In this document: positions 25,301-36,800 of the stretch, piece after piece | How the letters are laid out: each line of letters starts with the position of its first letter | How positions within the stretch are numbered: position 1 is the stretch's first letter | Source of the DNA: Hydractinia symbiolongicarpus | Lineage: Eukaryota > Cnidaria > Hydrozoa > Anthoathecata > Hydractiniidae | Length of the DNA: 60,000 nt | Reading direction: 5' to 3' | Assembly (NCBI RefSeq): GCF_029227915.1 | Contig: NC_079889.1 | Span: forward strand, 808,001 to 868,000 | Program-made: the position numbers and the translations under genes | Notes under the pieces: model-generated | What the model was told of the DNA's origin: nothing | Database searches by the model: none | The model's input: only the letters and a program-made list of their open reading frames with translations

Positions 25301-28300
25301 CCCTCCATTTTTACGTCTGTCCATCCTATCCCCGCTTATGACTGGCACTTTAAGACCAGCATTATTAATGAAATTTAGGACAGTGTTTACTTGTCCAGAT
25401 GGTTCTGGTAAAATTTAGGACTGTTATGTTTATTAGCTGTGAAAACCTTTAGTTCTTAATAGCATTGAGAGCACGAAATTAACCCAATAAAACATCTCAT
25501 TGTTACGATCCTTACCTTCAATTCTCCACACCACCGTCATCCTATTATCACGCAAACACACAATAGCAAGAAATGGATACGTTCTCTCACGCATTGCTCT
25601 TGAAACTATGATTAAAAATACCAGAACAAGATAACATGTTAACCTCAATATATTTCTATATAAAGACAAAAAATTAATGTTAGTAGGTACGACCATACCT
25701 CTATGTCCTTCATTAGAATTAACATCACACGCCCAAAACAGCATGTTACCATTGATATATTCTCTAAACCCAGGGTTTGATAACACTGTTCTGTAAAATA
25801 AAACAATAAATCATGCAGATGTTCTGCGAAATACTACAATGCATTAAAAAGACATTCCGTAAAACAAAAAAGTGCATCATGAAGATGTTCTGCAAAATAG
25901 TACAATGCATTATAAAGATGTTCTGCAAAGTAATACAATGCATTATAAAGATGTTCTGTAAAATAGTACAATGCATTATGAAGATGTTCCGTAAAACAAT
26001 GCATGAAACATATGTTTTTCCATGTTAGTAAAAACTACATGTGGATCTACAGAAACACTTTAAACAAAAGTTTTGCAATGATGTTATACCTACAAAATTC
26101 AGGAGTACTTTGATGATCTTTACTATGTAAATATACCATTAAAAATTTTAATTCTTTTTTGGCATCGTTTAATACCTAAAAAAGGTCAATAAAGCATAAG
26201 TTTATTAGAATCAACAAATAGTTTCCAATTCATCAATTATATTGGCTGACAGGGGCCATACAAAACTTACAGAAAAAATACCCTCTCCTATTATAAAAAA
26301 AATCACCTTTTCTACCTATACTTGTCCTTTGAGCAATCGACTGGATTTTATGGTTTGCATTTTCATAAAAAACTTTGAAAATTTCATTTGATCAAGGTCA
26401 GAGAAACCCTAGTCAAGAAATTTATTGGATATATAGTATAAGAAAAGATAGGGAACGTTTTTAAAAAATATCAATCAAAAAACTATAGTAATGAAAATTT
26501 GTTTTTTGTGAGGTCCCTGTTATATGCAGAGTTCATGGGTGTGTATAATCAGTGTAATTGAATGAAAGTAAGTCAATTTGAGCCATGACATAAACAATAT
26601 CAAAAGGACATGCTTCAAAAACAACCAGATGTATTTATGTACTAGTCGATAGCCCATGTATAAATCCAAAGCCGAATTAAAACTTATCTCACCTGACTAT
26701 AACTTCCTAAATAAAAAGTTGGATGAGTTTTTCCATACAACTCTTCATATTCTTCTTTAAATTTGATAACATCGTCTACAGGTTTAGTTAGAGCTAAAAA
26801 TAGAACGTAAGATGCATGCCCATTCTTTTAAATTTTCCAGTCAAATTGGTAACATTCTTAAGCCAGCCTGCTTGTCCATAATACTAACAAAGAAGCACTT
26901 TACCTCTGCCAAAATTTGGCCATATTATTCTCACTAGAAAAAGAAAATTTTATTTTTAAGTTAAATTTACATTCTTATCTTGCATGAAACAACAATATTA
27001 ATTTTTTCATGTGAATTTAGCAAAACACAAAAATTATGAAAACGTTTGTGACCATAAAAGTTTTTAATCTAAAAACTTTGTTCTCATTTTTCAAAATTAT
27101 GTTTAAGGATGTGCGTTGTCAAAAGAATAAGTTAGGAAAATTAACCTACCTACAAAAAATAAAAATTCAGTAAAACAATGATAACAAAAACAGTATCCAA
27201 CATGCGCAACTCGAAGTGGAAAGAATGCAATGCTTCCTAGCCAATTCAACCAAGTCTGAAAGAAATAATAAAAACACTGTACCAACTTATTCGTTCTCCA
27301 ATTGTGATAATTTTGAAAATGATAACGCATTGATGACATGTCAAGAGATGCTCTTAATAGTTCCATGATGGGAGAAGTATTACACACAACTACACTTGAT
27401 AAACAGTTGTATTATTAATGATGGTATTCATAAATTAGTCAGTAAAGAAAGAGGATAAAACTTCTGATTGAATTTTACGAATACTTTTTTTGGAAAAACT
27501 GAATGATTTCTTTTAAACTTTTGTTATTGGTTTGTGAGAGTATGTATATTCTTTCACATAAATTCACATTTCCATAAACTCACATTCTGTCTGTGAACAT
27601 CTACTGCTGAACGACCAGGAGAATAAGTTGGATGTGATGATGATGACGATTCTGGCCTGTAAAAGAAAAAAATTGCCCAGAACTTAAAATGTGTCAAAAA
27701 TGCTGGTGAGAGATTTTTGCTCAAATTGAAACTGATCTTACCTATCCAGTGGATTGTCATGGTGTTCTATGTCATCATACGCTGATGGTAGTCCCTCATG
27801 CTCGTTGAATGCACTTTGAACAGCAGCCTGCAAAAATATACACAACAAAGCAATACTAACTCTGTTTTCTGTGATGTTTTCATTCCTTTCACACATTTCA
27901 CGTCAGCAAAGTACAAGAACACTCTCAGTATTTAGTTTCTACGAATTAATTAGTTTTTTGACTTAAAGTAAGATCTAATATCATCATTCTCGGCTTAACG
28001 TCCGTTTTCCATGCTAGCATGGGTTGGACGGGGTATATTAATGACCCTCTTCCAATCTGATCTAGACTGTGTTAGATCTAAACTCAACTTCCTCTCTATC
28101 AAGTCTGTCCTTAAAACCTCCTGCCAAGTCTTTCTCGGTCTGCCTCTGGGCTTTGCCCCAAGAACTATCAAGTCTCTACACTTTCTTACCCAATTATCCT
28201 CCTCCATTCTTTCCAAGTGCCCCAGCCAATTCAATCTTCTTATCTGGATAACATTCTTAATTCTACAGAGACTTAGCCTGCTTCTTAGCTCATCTGAACT

Positions 28301-30691
28301 CTTTCTGTCTCTCAGACTGGCATTACACATCCACCTAACCATTCTCATATCATTCCTTTCTAAACGGTCAAGATCTTCCTGCTTCACTGCCCATGTCTCA
28401 CTACCGTACAACATAACACTTCTTACACAGGCCTCATACAACCTACCTTTTACCTCAATTGACAGGACTCTGCTAGTCAATAAAGGAAGTAACTCTCTAA
28501 ACTTTTTCCAAGCAGAACCTATCCTGCAAGTAACACTCTAATATATTTAGAACATATTTACACAAAAGGTAATGTTTAATAAAGAAAAGAGTTAATAAAG
28601 AAAGGTGTGCGCTAAAAAAGAGGCAGAATTTCTGCCTCTTTTTTTTAGGTACAGATAATTATCCCTGGTTGTGGAATAAAGAAAATTTGCACAAGCGAGA
28701 TTAGAGTTTATGCGTGTGATTAACACTTAAAATTAGCACACTTAATTCCTTTTCAGGCATGTGTGGAGATGTGCGAGTGTGATAGCATGCGCTGGAATGA
28801 CAAGACTGTTTATTATAATATTAATAATTGTTTCTAAGTATCTAATTTGTGATGTCATAATTCCATAGTCCTACACTTGCAAGCTAATAATAATTAATTT
28901 CAGAAGAATAGAGAGATTTCCTAGCCAACTTTTTAAATTAAATCAACTTATGCTTTTGTATCATGTAAGATTTAAATTCTTGGCTGGTAGCCTGATATCT
29001 TCTACAACTGTAGAAGATATCAGCCTACCAGCCAAGAATTATTACAGCTGCTTTATTATTACTGCTGTTCAACTGTACAACTGTTTTTGTAAATATTGGG
29101 AGAGCTGTTAATGAAGTTTGAAATATAAACTTGTTCCACACCAGATTTTCAAGCTCATAGAGTCTAAAATTATGCATTGCATACCTCCAAATTCCATTGA
29201 TGCTTTTCTAGAATTTGTTGGCTTTGCTGTTCATCATAAGTTGGAACGATTTCCTACATACAAAGAAAGATAACCTCTAAATCTCTTGGACACTGGTCTA
29301 ACAAATTCTAAGATTCTCTCTCTCTCTCCTCCAGAGCATTAGATATTATAGCTACAACCTGAAAATCAAATAAATCAGATCTTCAGGTGTCATTTAACAT
29401 TTTGTCAATAAAATATGTAAAAACTGGAAGATGTGTTAATAATTTTTACTTTTATTGTCTGAAATTTCAAACAGGCGTAATTCGGGTCGGGCGTAATTTT
29501 CCCCGGGATTTTCAGTTTGGAGCAAGCAAATTCGTTCCCAGGGCCAAAACAGTATAGCGCCACTCTACATCATTTGTAGACCACTTTTTATCGCCCTGTA
29601 ATCTGTCAGTAGCCACAGGAGTGCCCTAAGGGGTCGTCGACAAACAGTTTTGTCCCCGTTAACGGCAAATTGGCCGTTAGACTCAGACCCCCCTCCCTCC
29701 AGCGCATTAACTGCAAGCTCATTTACCCTACATTAGTTTTTGTCTCCGTTAACGGCAAATTTGCCCCCCTCCGCGCTTTACTGAACAATCTTTGTGGAGA
29801 TTTAAACAAACACGAGATACATTTTTATAACAACTAATTCTAGATTATGGCGGATTTTTACTGTGGAAACATTTTCTAATTTGTTGAATTTTTTTAATTT
29901 TCCCTAAAAGAAACAAAATAGGTGAGAAAGTGAATATATTTTATATATATTCTTAACGGACAATGCATTACCCCCTCCCCCTCCTAACGTGCAACTTGCC
30001 GTTAATGGAGACGAAAACTGTTTGTCGACAGCCTCTAAAGGAATTAATTTTTACGGAAATTAATTTTTGTGAGTTTTTGTCAATTTTGCATAAATTAGTT
30101 TCAGCGAAAAAATATCTCGCAAAATTTTTCCGTTTTTTTTCTGATTTACCGACTCAGGTTTTTATTACCAAAAGTGAGTCAGTCGAAGGACGCTAACACA
30201 AAGTATTTTAAATGACAGCCTTAGATATTATGGCCAAACTCTTATAAAATTTAAAAATTTCCTATGTTATACAATTTTTGCTGATAAATTGAAATATGCC
30301 ACTCATTTTCTTTTAAAGTTCCTTGTTTTCTTTTTCAAAATTTGATAATGTTAACCCGGATCCGAGAATATGATGTGGTAAAGTGTCATAGTATGGTATG
30401 GTGCGACAGCTATATACGAAATAAAAGCATTGGACTCGGTAGCGGTTACTAGGAATCCTAATTTTCCAAGAAGTGACGACCTCCTTCTTTTACATGGAGT
30501 GTGGTGTTGCGTTGAAAAAACGCCATTAACGGCATCAGCCAAAACAGCATTTTGCTGAATACATACATCAAAGCATATAAAAAAGAAATTTATCAAAATA
30601 AGTTCTTATAAAATACCTGAAATTGTAACAATACTTCTTGTTGACTTCCAGACTCGTTTGGCGCAGAGTCATCAACAGCTGCTGCCGCCAT
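22305..30691 (-). CDS. FAF2: FAF2/UBXD8, UBX-domain VCP adaptor (14 exons, 468 aa)
   Basis: Exons in transcript order: 30617-30691, 29185-29253, 27742-27827, 27584-27656, 27150-27255, 26904-26933, 26693-26793, 26090-26175, 25699-25790, 25516-25605, 25037-25124, 24034-24205, 23200-23349, 22305-22493. All junctions are GT-AG and in phase; total 1,407 nt. Domains follow the animal family (human about 445 aa): UBA-like region (LLQFQ to HQWNLEAAV, residues 20-51), hydrophobic membrane hairpin (about 102-140), thioredoxin-like UAS domain (about 146-290; MLFWACD, ERTYPFLAIV, RMTVVWRIEG), charged coiled coil (about 290-356) and C-terminal UBX domain with the VCP-binding FPR loop (NFPRK). The family recruits VCP/p97 to ER and lipid droplets for protein extraction and lipolysis control; that role is inferred from homology. 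It is head-to-head with the GST gene. Confidence 0.95.
22675..22826. repeat. Small inverted-repeat element in FAF2 intron 13
   Basis: TTCCGAAATGA (22675-22685) is exactly inverted at 22816-22826. The interior has a near-perfect palindrome GAAACGGAATCATTCCGTTTC near 22740. Likely MITE-like; no clear target duplication. Confidence 0.5.
23395..23661 (-). other. 88-codon open frame in FAF2 intron 12, unrecognised
   Basis: Sense to FAF2 and fairly protein-like (contains YIDATSYFDQLFKFYAVGER), but FAF2 exons 12 and 13 join in phase without it. It could be a remnant of an inserted gene or element, or chance. No function is assigned. Confidence 0.2.
25812..26010. repeat. 33-bp minisatellite filling FAF2 intron 8
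   Basis: About six copies of a unit around AGATGTTCTGCAAAATAGTA with CAATGCATTATAA. It takes up two thirds of the 299-bp intron, starting 22 bp from the acceptor of exon 9. Open frames on both strands are repeat artefacts. Confidence 0.9.
26641..26668. repeat. Copy of the ACTAGTCGATAGCCC repeat
   Basis: ACTAGTCGATAGCCCATG followed by TAAATCCA, lying just 3' of FAF2 exon 7. Same family as at 34274 and 51612. Confidence 0.5.
27982..28536 (-). mobile_element. 5'-truncated RTE-like LINE with exact 8-bp target duplication (copy D)
   Basis: The minus strand carries only the last 0.55 kb of the element family at 14390-17807, ending in ATG repeats. TCTAATAT flanks both sides (27974-27981 and 28537-28544). 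The frame at 27995-28480 is intact, and similarity to copy C is high, so the insertion is young. It lies in FAF2 intron 2, sense to that gene. Confidence 0.92.
28614..28644. repeat. Perfect 14-bp hairpin
   Basis: AAAAAAGAGGCAGA and TCTGCCTCTTTTTT separated by ATT, 70 bp from LINE copy D in FAF2 intron 2. It looks like a terminator hairpin but has no such role expected in animal DNA. Confidence 0.6.
28975..29040. repeat. 66-bp near-perfect palindrome in FAF2 intron 2
   Basis: Arms starting AATTCTTGGCTGGTAG and ending CTACCAGCCAAGAATT are complementary through the centre with only two mismatched pairs and essentially no loop. The fold-back would be very stable as RNA or a DNA cruciform. 145 bp from exon 2. 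Confidence 0.9.
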
Positions 30692-30800
30692 CTTTATTGA
30701 CTTTTACTTTAAGGTTTTCGGTTATGGCATTTAGCTTTGTTTTTGTTGTTGTACGCAAGGTCCGCATAACATGGCGACAAGAAAACGAAACTGAAGCGCA
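30692..30800. promoter_or_regulatory. Putative bidirectional promoter, FAF2/GST
   Basis: Only 109 bp separate the two divergent start codons, so the transcription starts of both genes must lie very close together or overlap. No TATA box is evident. An AACATGGCGAC sequence at 30768-30778 and AAGATGGCGGC on the minus strand at the FAF2 start both fit the YY1 motif, a frequent feature of TATA-less animal promoters. Factor binding is inference. Confidence 0.65.
30771..30794 (+). other. Seven-codon uORF ahead of the GST start
   Basis: ATGGCGACAAGAAAACGAAA leads to TGA at 30792-30794, six bases before the GST ATG. It would only count if transcription starts upstream of 30771. Confidence 0.5.
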
Positions 30801-33800
30801 ATGTTAAAATTACATGCAGTAAGAATTTCTCCTTGTTGCAGAATAGTGTGGCTATACTGCCTGCAAAATAATCTACCCCTGGAAATCAATGATGTTGATA
30901 TTTTTGGAGGTTAGTTTTTTAGATTGCATCAGTTAATGTATTTATTACATTTTTGCACAACGTTTCACTGGTTTAGCCACTTCTTTACTTTTACTTTTAA
31001 TCACACAGAATCCCTAGCTAGTTAAGCCTGCTAATACACGAGTTGGCAGTTTCAGCTAACCATTGTTTAAATAAATTGTTCTTTTGTTACAACACTCTTA
31101 TTGAGAATTGAAAAAAGAAAGTAAACTACTTTTATTAATAAAAAAATAATTGGGTAAGAAAGTGTAGAGACTTGATAAAGCTTGGCAAAGCTCAGAGGTA
31201 GACTTGAAGGGAGGTTATAAAGACAAGACTTAATGCAGATGAATTTGTGTTTAGTTCTAGCACAGTCTGGATCAGAATAAAAGAGAGGGTTATTAATATA
31301 GCTATAGCAATACTTGATAGCAATACTTCAGTTTTATCAAGTCGATTGTTCCACTATATCGTGGGTCAAGGACTTTCTATCAAACCGATTCCAACGCTGA
31401 AGTGATTAGTGGGGTTCCACAGGGATCTGTGCTAGGACCAATTTTGTTTGTTATTTACATCAATACCATAATACAGGAAGTTCAATACTCGGATATATTC
31501 TTATTTGCTGATGATAACAAATTATTCCATGAAATATTTATCGAGGCAGGACTGGAAATAAATAGTATAGTGCAGTGGTCTAATAATACCATGTTGAAAT
31601 TTCATCCAGATAAATGGGTTGCAATGAGAATAACTACAAAAAATAGACTATCAAGACCACGCAATTACGTTATGAATGGTTACGATAAAGTACTTTTTAA
31701 AAGAATTTGTAACTTGGATTTGCAAAAGTTCTCATTCATGAATCGTGTAGTAACTTTATAGAATTCTTTACCTGAGGAAACAGTGTCATGTAACACAGTG
31801 AATCAATTTAAAACGAAGCTAGAAAAATTATGTTCTGATAAAGACCAGTTATATTATTATGATCTGGATATTACTAATTTCATATATTAGATAGGGAGGC
31901 GTGCCTTTGAAGAATATGAATAAGTTTCTTAATGCTTGACGTTTGTAGCATGTGTACAAAGTTTTTCTCAGTCATCTGCATATAGCAGTGTGTTTTCCTT
32001 ATATATAGATTTGCTACTTTTTTGTCTGTTAATGATTGTTTGTGTTTGTTTGATTGTTTTGGGATTTTTTTTTTAATTGCCTTTTTTCAAATTTTATTTA
32101 TAATCTAAAGCAAAGTTATATAAATATTTTACCAATTACATTTTACTATTTTTGAACATGTTCTTATCTATTTATTATGAGCTGACCCTGGAGGCTGTAT
32201 TAACCTGAAATTATTGTCAGAATATACTATACTATATATATACCCTGTCCAACTCATGCTAGCAGATGAAAGGGACATAAATGATGATGATGACAAAGGC
32301 TCTGATCATAAGAAAAGTGAAATAATTATTGTGTGAAATATTTTGAAAAAAACCAATTCCTTCGCATATGTTTTAAGTAGGGTTACTGTCAATAACATAC
32401 TAGATTTTCATGCCATTCGACTAATTATTACTTCAGAAAATGAGAAATATTCATAATGCCCATTGTCAAATCCTTATTAAAATTCACTCCGTTTACTTTG
32501 TTTTTCAATACAGAAAATGAGCAAATAACTTAAACTGTGAAGACGCGTATACCTTACACTTGTATACCAGACAATTGGAATATTATTTGTCTTCTAACTC
32601 GCAACAAGAAATGTGAATTTGACTTTTCCTACACCAGAAATATCTATGTGTATGCCACTTTGAAACACAACGTTTTAATGCTCTAGAAGTACCTGGCACA
32701 AGCACAATGTTACCTCTGCACTGGTCTTTTATTTGAATTTTTGCTTGCCTCAACCTCAAGGACTTTCTATCAAACCGATTCCAACGCTGAAGTGATTAGT
32801 GGGGTTCCACAGGGATCTGTGCTAGGACCAATTTTGTTTGTTATTTACATCAATACCATAATACAGGAAGTTCAATACTCGGATATATTCTTATTTGCTG
32901 ATGATAACAAATTATTCCATGAAATATTTATCGAGGCAGGACTGGAAATAAATAGTATAGTGCAGTGGTCTAATAATACCATGTTGAAATTTCATCCAGA
33001 TAAATGGGTTGCAATGAGAATAACTACAAAAAATAGACTATCAAGACCACGCAATTACGTTATGAATGGTTACGATAAAGTACTTTTTAAAAGAATTTGT
33101 AACTTGGATTTGCAAAAGTTCTCATTCATGAATCGTGTAGTAACTTTATAGAATTCTTTACCTGAGGAAACAGTGTCATGTAACACAGTGAATCAATTTA
33201 AAACGAAGCTAGAAAAATTATGTTCTGATAAAGACCAGTTATATTATTATGATCTGGATATTACTAATTTCATATATTAGATAGGGAGGCGTGCCTTTGA
33301 AGAATATGAATAAGTTTCTTAATGCTTGACGTTTGTAGCATGTGTACAAAGTTTTTCTCAGTCATCTGCATATAGCAGTGTGTTTTCCTTATATATAGAT
33401 TTGCTACTTTTTTGTCTGTTAATGATTGTTTGTGTTTGTTTGATTGTTTTGGGATTTTTTTTTAATTGCCTTTTTTCAAATTTTATTTATAATCTAAAGC
33501 AAAGTTATATAAATATTTTACCAATTACATTTTACTATTTTTGAACATGTTCTTATCTATTTATTATGAGCTGACCCTGGAGGCTGTATTAACCTGAAAT
33601 TATTGTCAGAATATACTATACTATATATATACCCTGTCCAACTCATGCTAGCAGATGAAAGGGACATAAATGATGATGATGACAAAGGCTCTGATCATAA
33701 GAAAAGTGAAATAATTATTGTGTGAAATATTTTGAAAAAAACCAATTCCTTCGCATATGTTTTAAGTAGGGTTACTGTCAATAACATACTAGATTTTCAT

Positions 33801-36800
33801 GCCATTCGACTAATTATTACTTCAGAAAATGAGAAATATTCATAATGCCCATTGTCAAATCCTTATTAAAATTCACTCCGTTTACTTTGTTTTTCAATAC
33901 AGAAAATGAGCAAATAACTTAAACTGTGAAGACGCGTATACCTTACACTTGTATACCAGACAATTGGAATATTATTTGTCTTCTAACTCGCAACAAGAAA
34001 TGTGAATTTGACTTTTCCTACACCAGAAATATCTATGTGTATGCCACTTTGAAACACAACGTTTTAATGCTCTAGAAGTACCTGGCACAAGCACAATGTT
34101 ACCTCTGCACTGGTCTTTTATTTGAATTTTTGCTTGCCAGCTTAGATAGATAGATTTGCATATTTTACATGGCTAGCCTCACAAATATCAAGGCATATAC
34201 CCTGTCAATTATTTCTAAGAGGGACCATGGCTTAGATAGAGATTCCTAGAGTATTTAATGCACATTTTAAGCTACTAGTCGTTAGCCCGTGAAAAAATCC
34301 ACGGGTTCGCCCGTCGCAGCTAAGCTACCATTTTGCCAGACAGACGGACAGACGTATACAGGCATTATAATATAGATGCAAGCCCAATAAGGTTCATGCT
34401 ATACCAGGCAACTAACTGCAACATCCAATGGCTCACACAGTGTGCCATTTCCGCAATTTGGATTACCATGGGCTATGGTAACATTCACCAACCTATAATT
34501 AAACAGCGCCAAGGGGAATTAGCCATTAAGCTACGGGGCAACAAGTAAAATATTTACAAAACTAGGGAGACTATAGTAAAAAAAAAAAATTATTGTAATA
34601 TATATGCAGCAGTATCTGCATTGCTTAGATTTATTTTTGGCCCTATTTCTGGACCTGTGGTCTCCAAACAACAACCAAAATACCAAAATGGGGATGAAAT
34701 TTGCAGCGAAAAGAAGGATACATAGGAATATCTTTAAAGTTTTATTGTAGATTTTAATTTTTTTAACATATTCTAAAGTTTTTAATAAAAATAGTCAAAT
34801 AAAAATGTTAGCCCAAGCCGAAACCAAACCATTGTGCTATCATGATGGAAAAACATGCTTTTTAGTTGTAGCAGCAATGTTGTACCCTGAATCTCTAAGT
34901 CAGAAAATATGTCGTTTTGTTAATTAACTATACAACATATGGGTCTGTATCCCAAAAGTCCGCACGGTATCATTAACCAATAGTTAAAGGTTTTTTGCAT
35001 ACAGTTAAGATTATTTTGATACAATTTGCTTATCAAAGATATTAATAATGAAATCACAAAACCACAAAACTAATAAACAAAATGTTGTTTAATTTTTTTA
35101 AAAAAATACTTTCTTTACAATTATTAATCTAGGTGTGGTTAAAAATTAGTGAAGCAAACACAATGACTTGAAAATTTGGTTAAAACAAGTTTTTTATAAA
35201 AAAAATGAACTTTGAGAGAATGTAAATTTAGTAAATGACATTTATTTGAATGACACTTATTTTTGCAACAATGTCATTTAATATATTTCGAGAAAAGCCC
35301 AAAAATTCTTTCAAAAATTTATTTCATTAAGGTAACATAATCTTCAGATTGATTAGGTTAATAGTAATATTGTACTCATGGCATCTCTAAAATACTATTT
35401 CTTGGATCATGTAGCTCAGAAGAGTAAGAAGGCACTTTCGATCCACACTCTTTTGATGTGGAAAGTGACTGTTTTATCGTTTTGTTTTTGTTTTGGGTTT
35501 TTTGAGTGGTGGAAGAGATAGGTACCTCTAACATATGTTCTAATAGTGAGTTTTTAAGTGATTTGATCACTTAAAAACTTACTATTTAAATATCTCGCCT
35601 CCCCCTCCCATTTTGCCTATGATGGTGGAACCATTCATGTTTAATTGTGCTTAATTATTTAAAATATTAAGGCATAAACTCTATGTGACTCACGAAAAAC
35701 ATGTTTTAAATACGTACATACGTCAAAAACAAAAATTTTTGGACGGAAAAACTTTTGGAAAGTCCGAAATTTATGTCTGCCGAAAGTTTTTTTATCTGAA
35801 AATTTTAGTTTTTCTAATTTTCTTAAAAAAGGACCAGTGCATAGGAATTAAATATAGGGCAAACAGAAAGTCAAGAAAAACTGCAGTTTTTGTACTTCTT
35901 ATTTTCGTTATTTTTTACACTTGGCTAAGGCTCTATCTCTATAAAGTTGGATCCAGAAGACCCCTTTTTTAGATCTTGATTGAATATATGTATACTTTAA
36001 ATGCTTACCCTTCTTTTTGTGTCATTTCCCGTAATCATTACTTTTGAAATTTGGCAAAATACTTTTAAAAGACTTACCCATACATTTTTTGACTTTATAA
36101 ATCTTGTCCGAAAATGTTCCGCTTAATGTAAGTTTCAGACATGGACACGACCTGACCAAGCATGATAGTTATGGACATGTCAAAGAATGTAAAATTGTTC
36201 TTTAACTCTCTTTTGGTTACGTAGGTGAGCATAACACAAATGAGTTTCGTGAGTTGTCTCCACATGGTGAAATACCATTGCTGGTGGACGGAGAGGTGAA
36301 GATATATGGCGCTTGCGCTATTTTGTTCTACCTTGGTGAAAAATATACCAAATTTAACAGATTTGGGGAAAGCAATGCAGAAAAAGCTATGGTAAGCCTT
36401 TTTAATTTTTATACAAAATACTTTTTAAAAAGAACTTTATTGTCCTGGTATGATAGGTCCTCTCCAATGTAATATAGTTTTGTGGCCACCAGTTAATTCA
36501 CGAACTGAAAGATTTAAAGCAGGAATGTGTAGCAGTTATTGATTTATTGATTTTATGGCTGCGGATACAACATCCATTATGCCGCATTTGTAGTACAGTA
36601 GCGTTTTCCATCACTTTTTTCTGGACGTTGTATTTGTTATTGTTTCGTATTTAATGCTGTTGTTGTTGTTCCTGTTGTTGTTGTTGTTGTTGTTATTGTT
36701 GTTTGCTGTGTATAAAGGTCTGCAGAAAGTGTACCTTGTGCATTCTAAACATGAACTAAAAAATACACATAAGCGAATTAGAGAAGATATTTTCTGTTTT

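Noticed and set aside
25764-26028. Repetitive frames on both strands (QNIFIMHC / KMFCKIVQ)
   Set aside because: Translated 33-bp minisatellite inside a FAF2 intron.
35685-35972. 95-codon plus-strand frame in GST intron 1
   Set aside because: Composition is AT-driven, with no splice context; the GST exons join without it.
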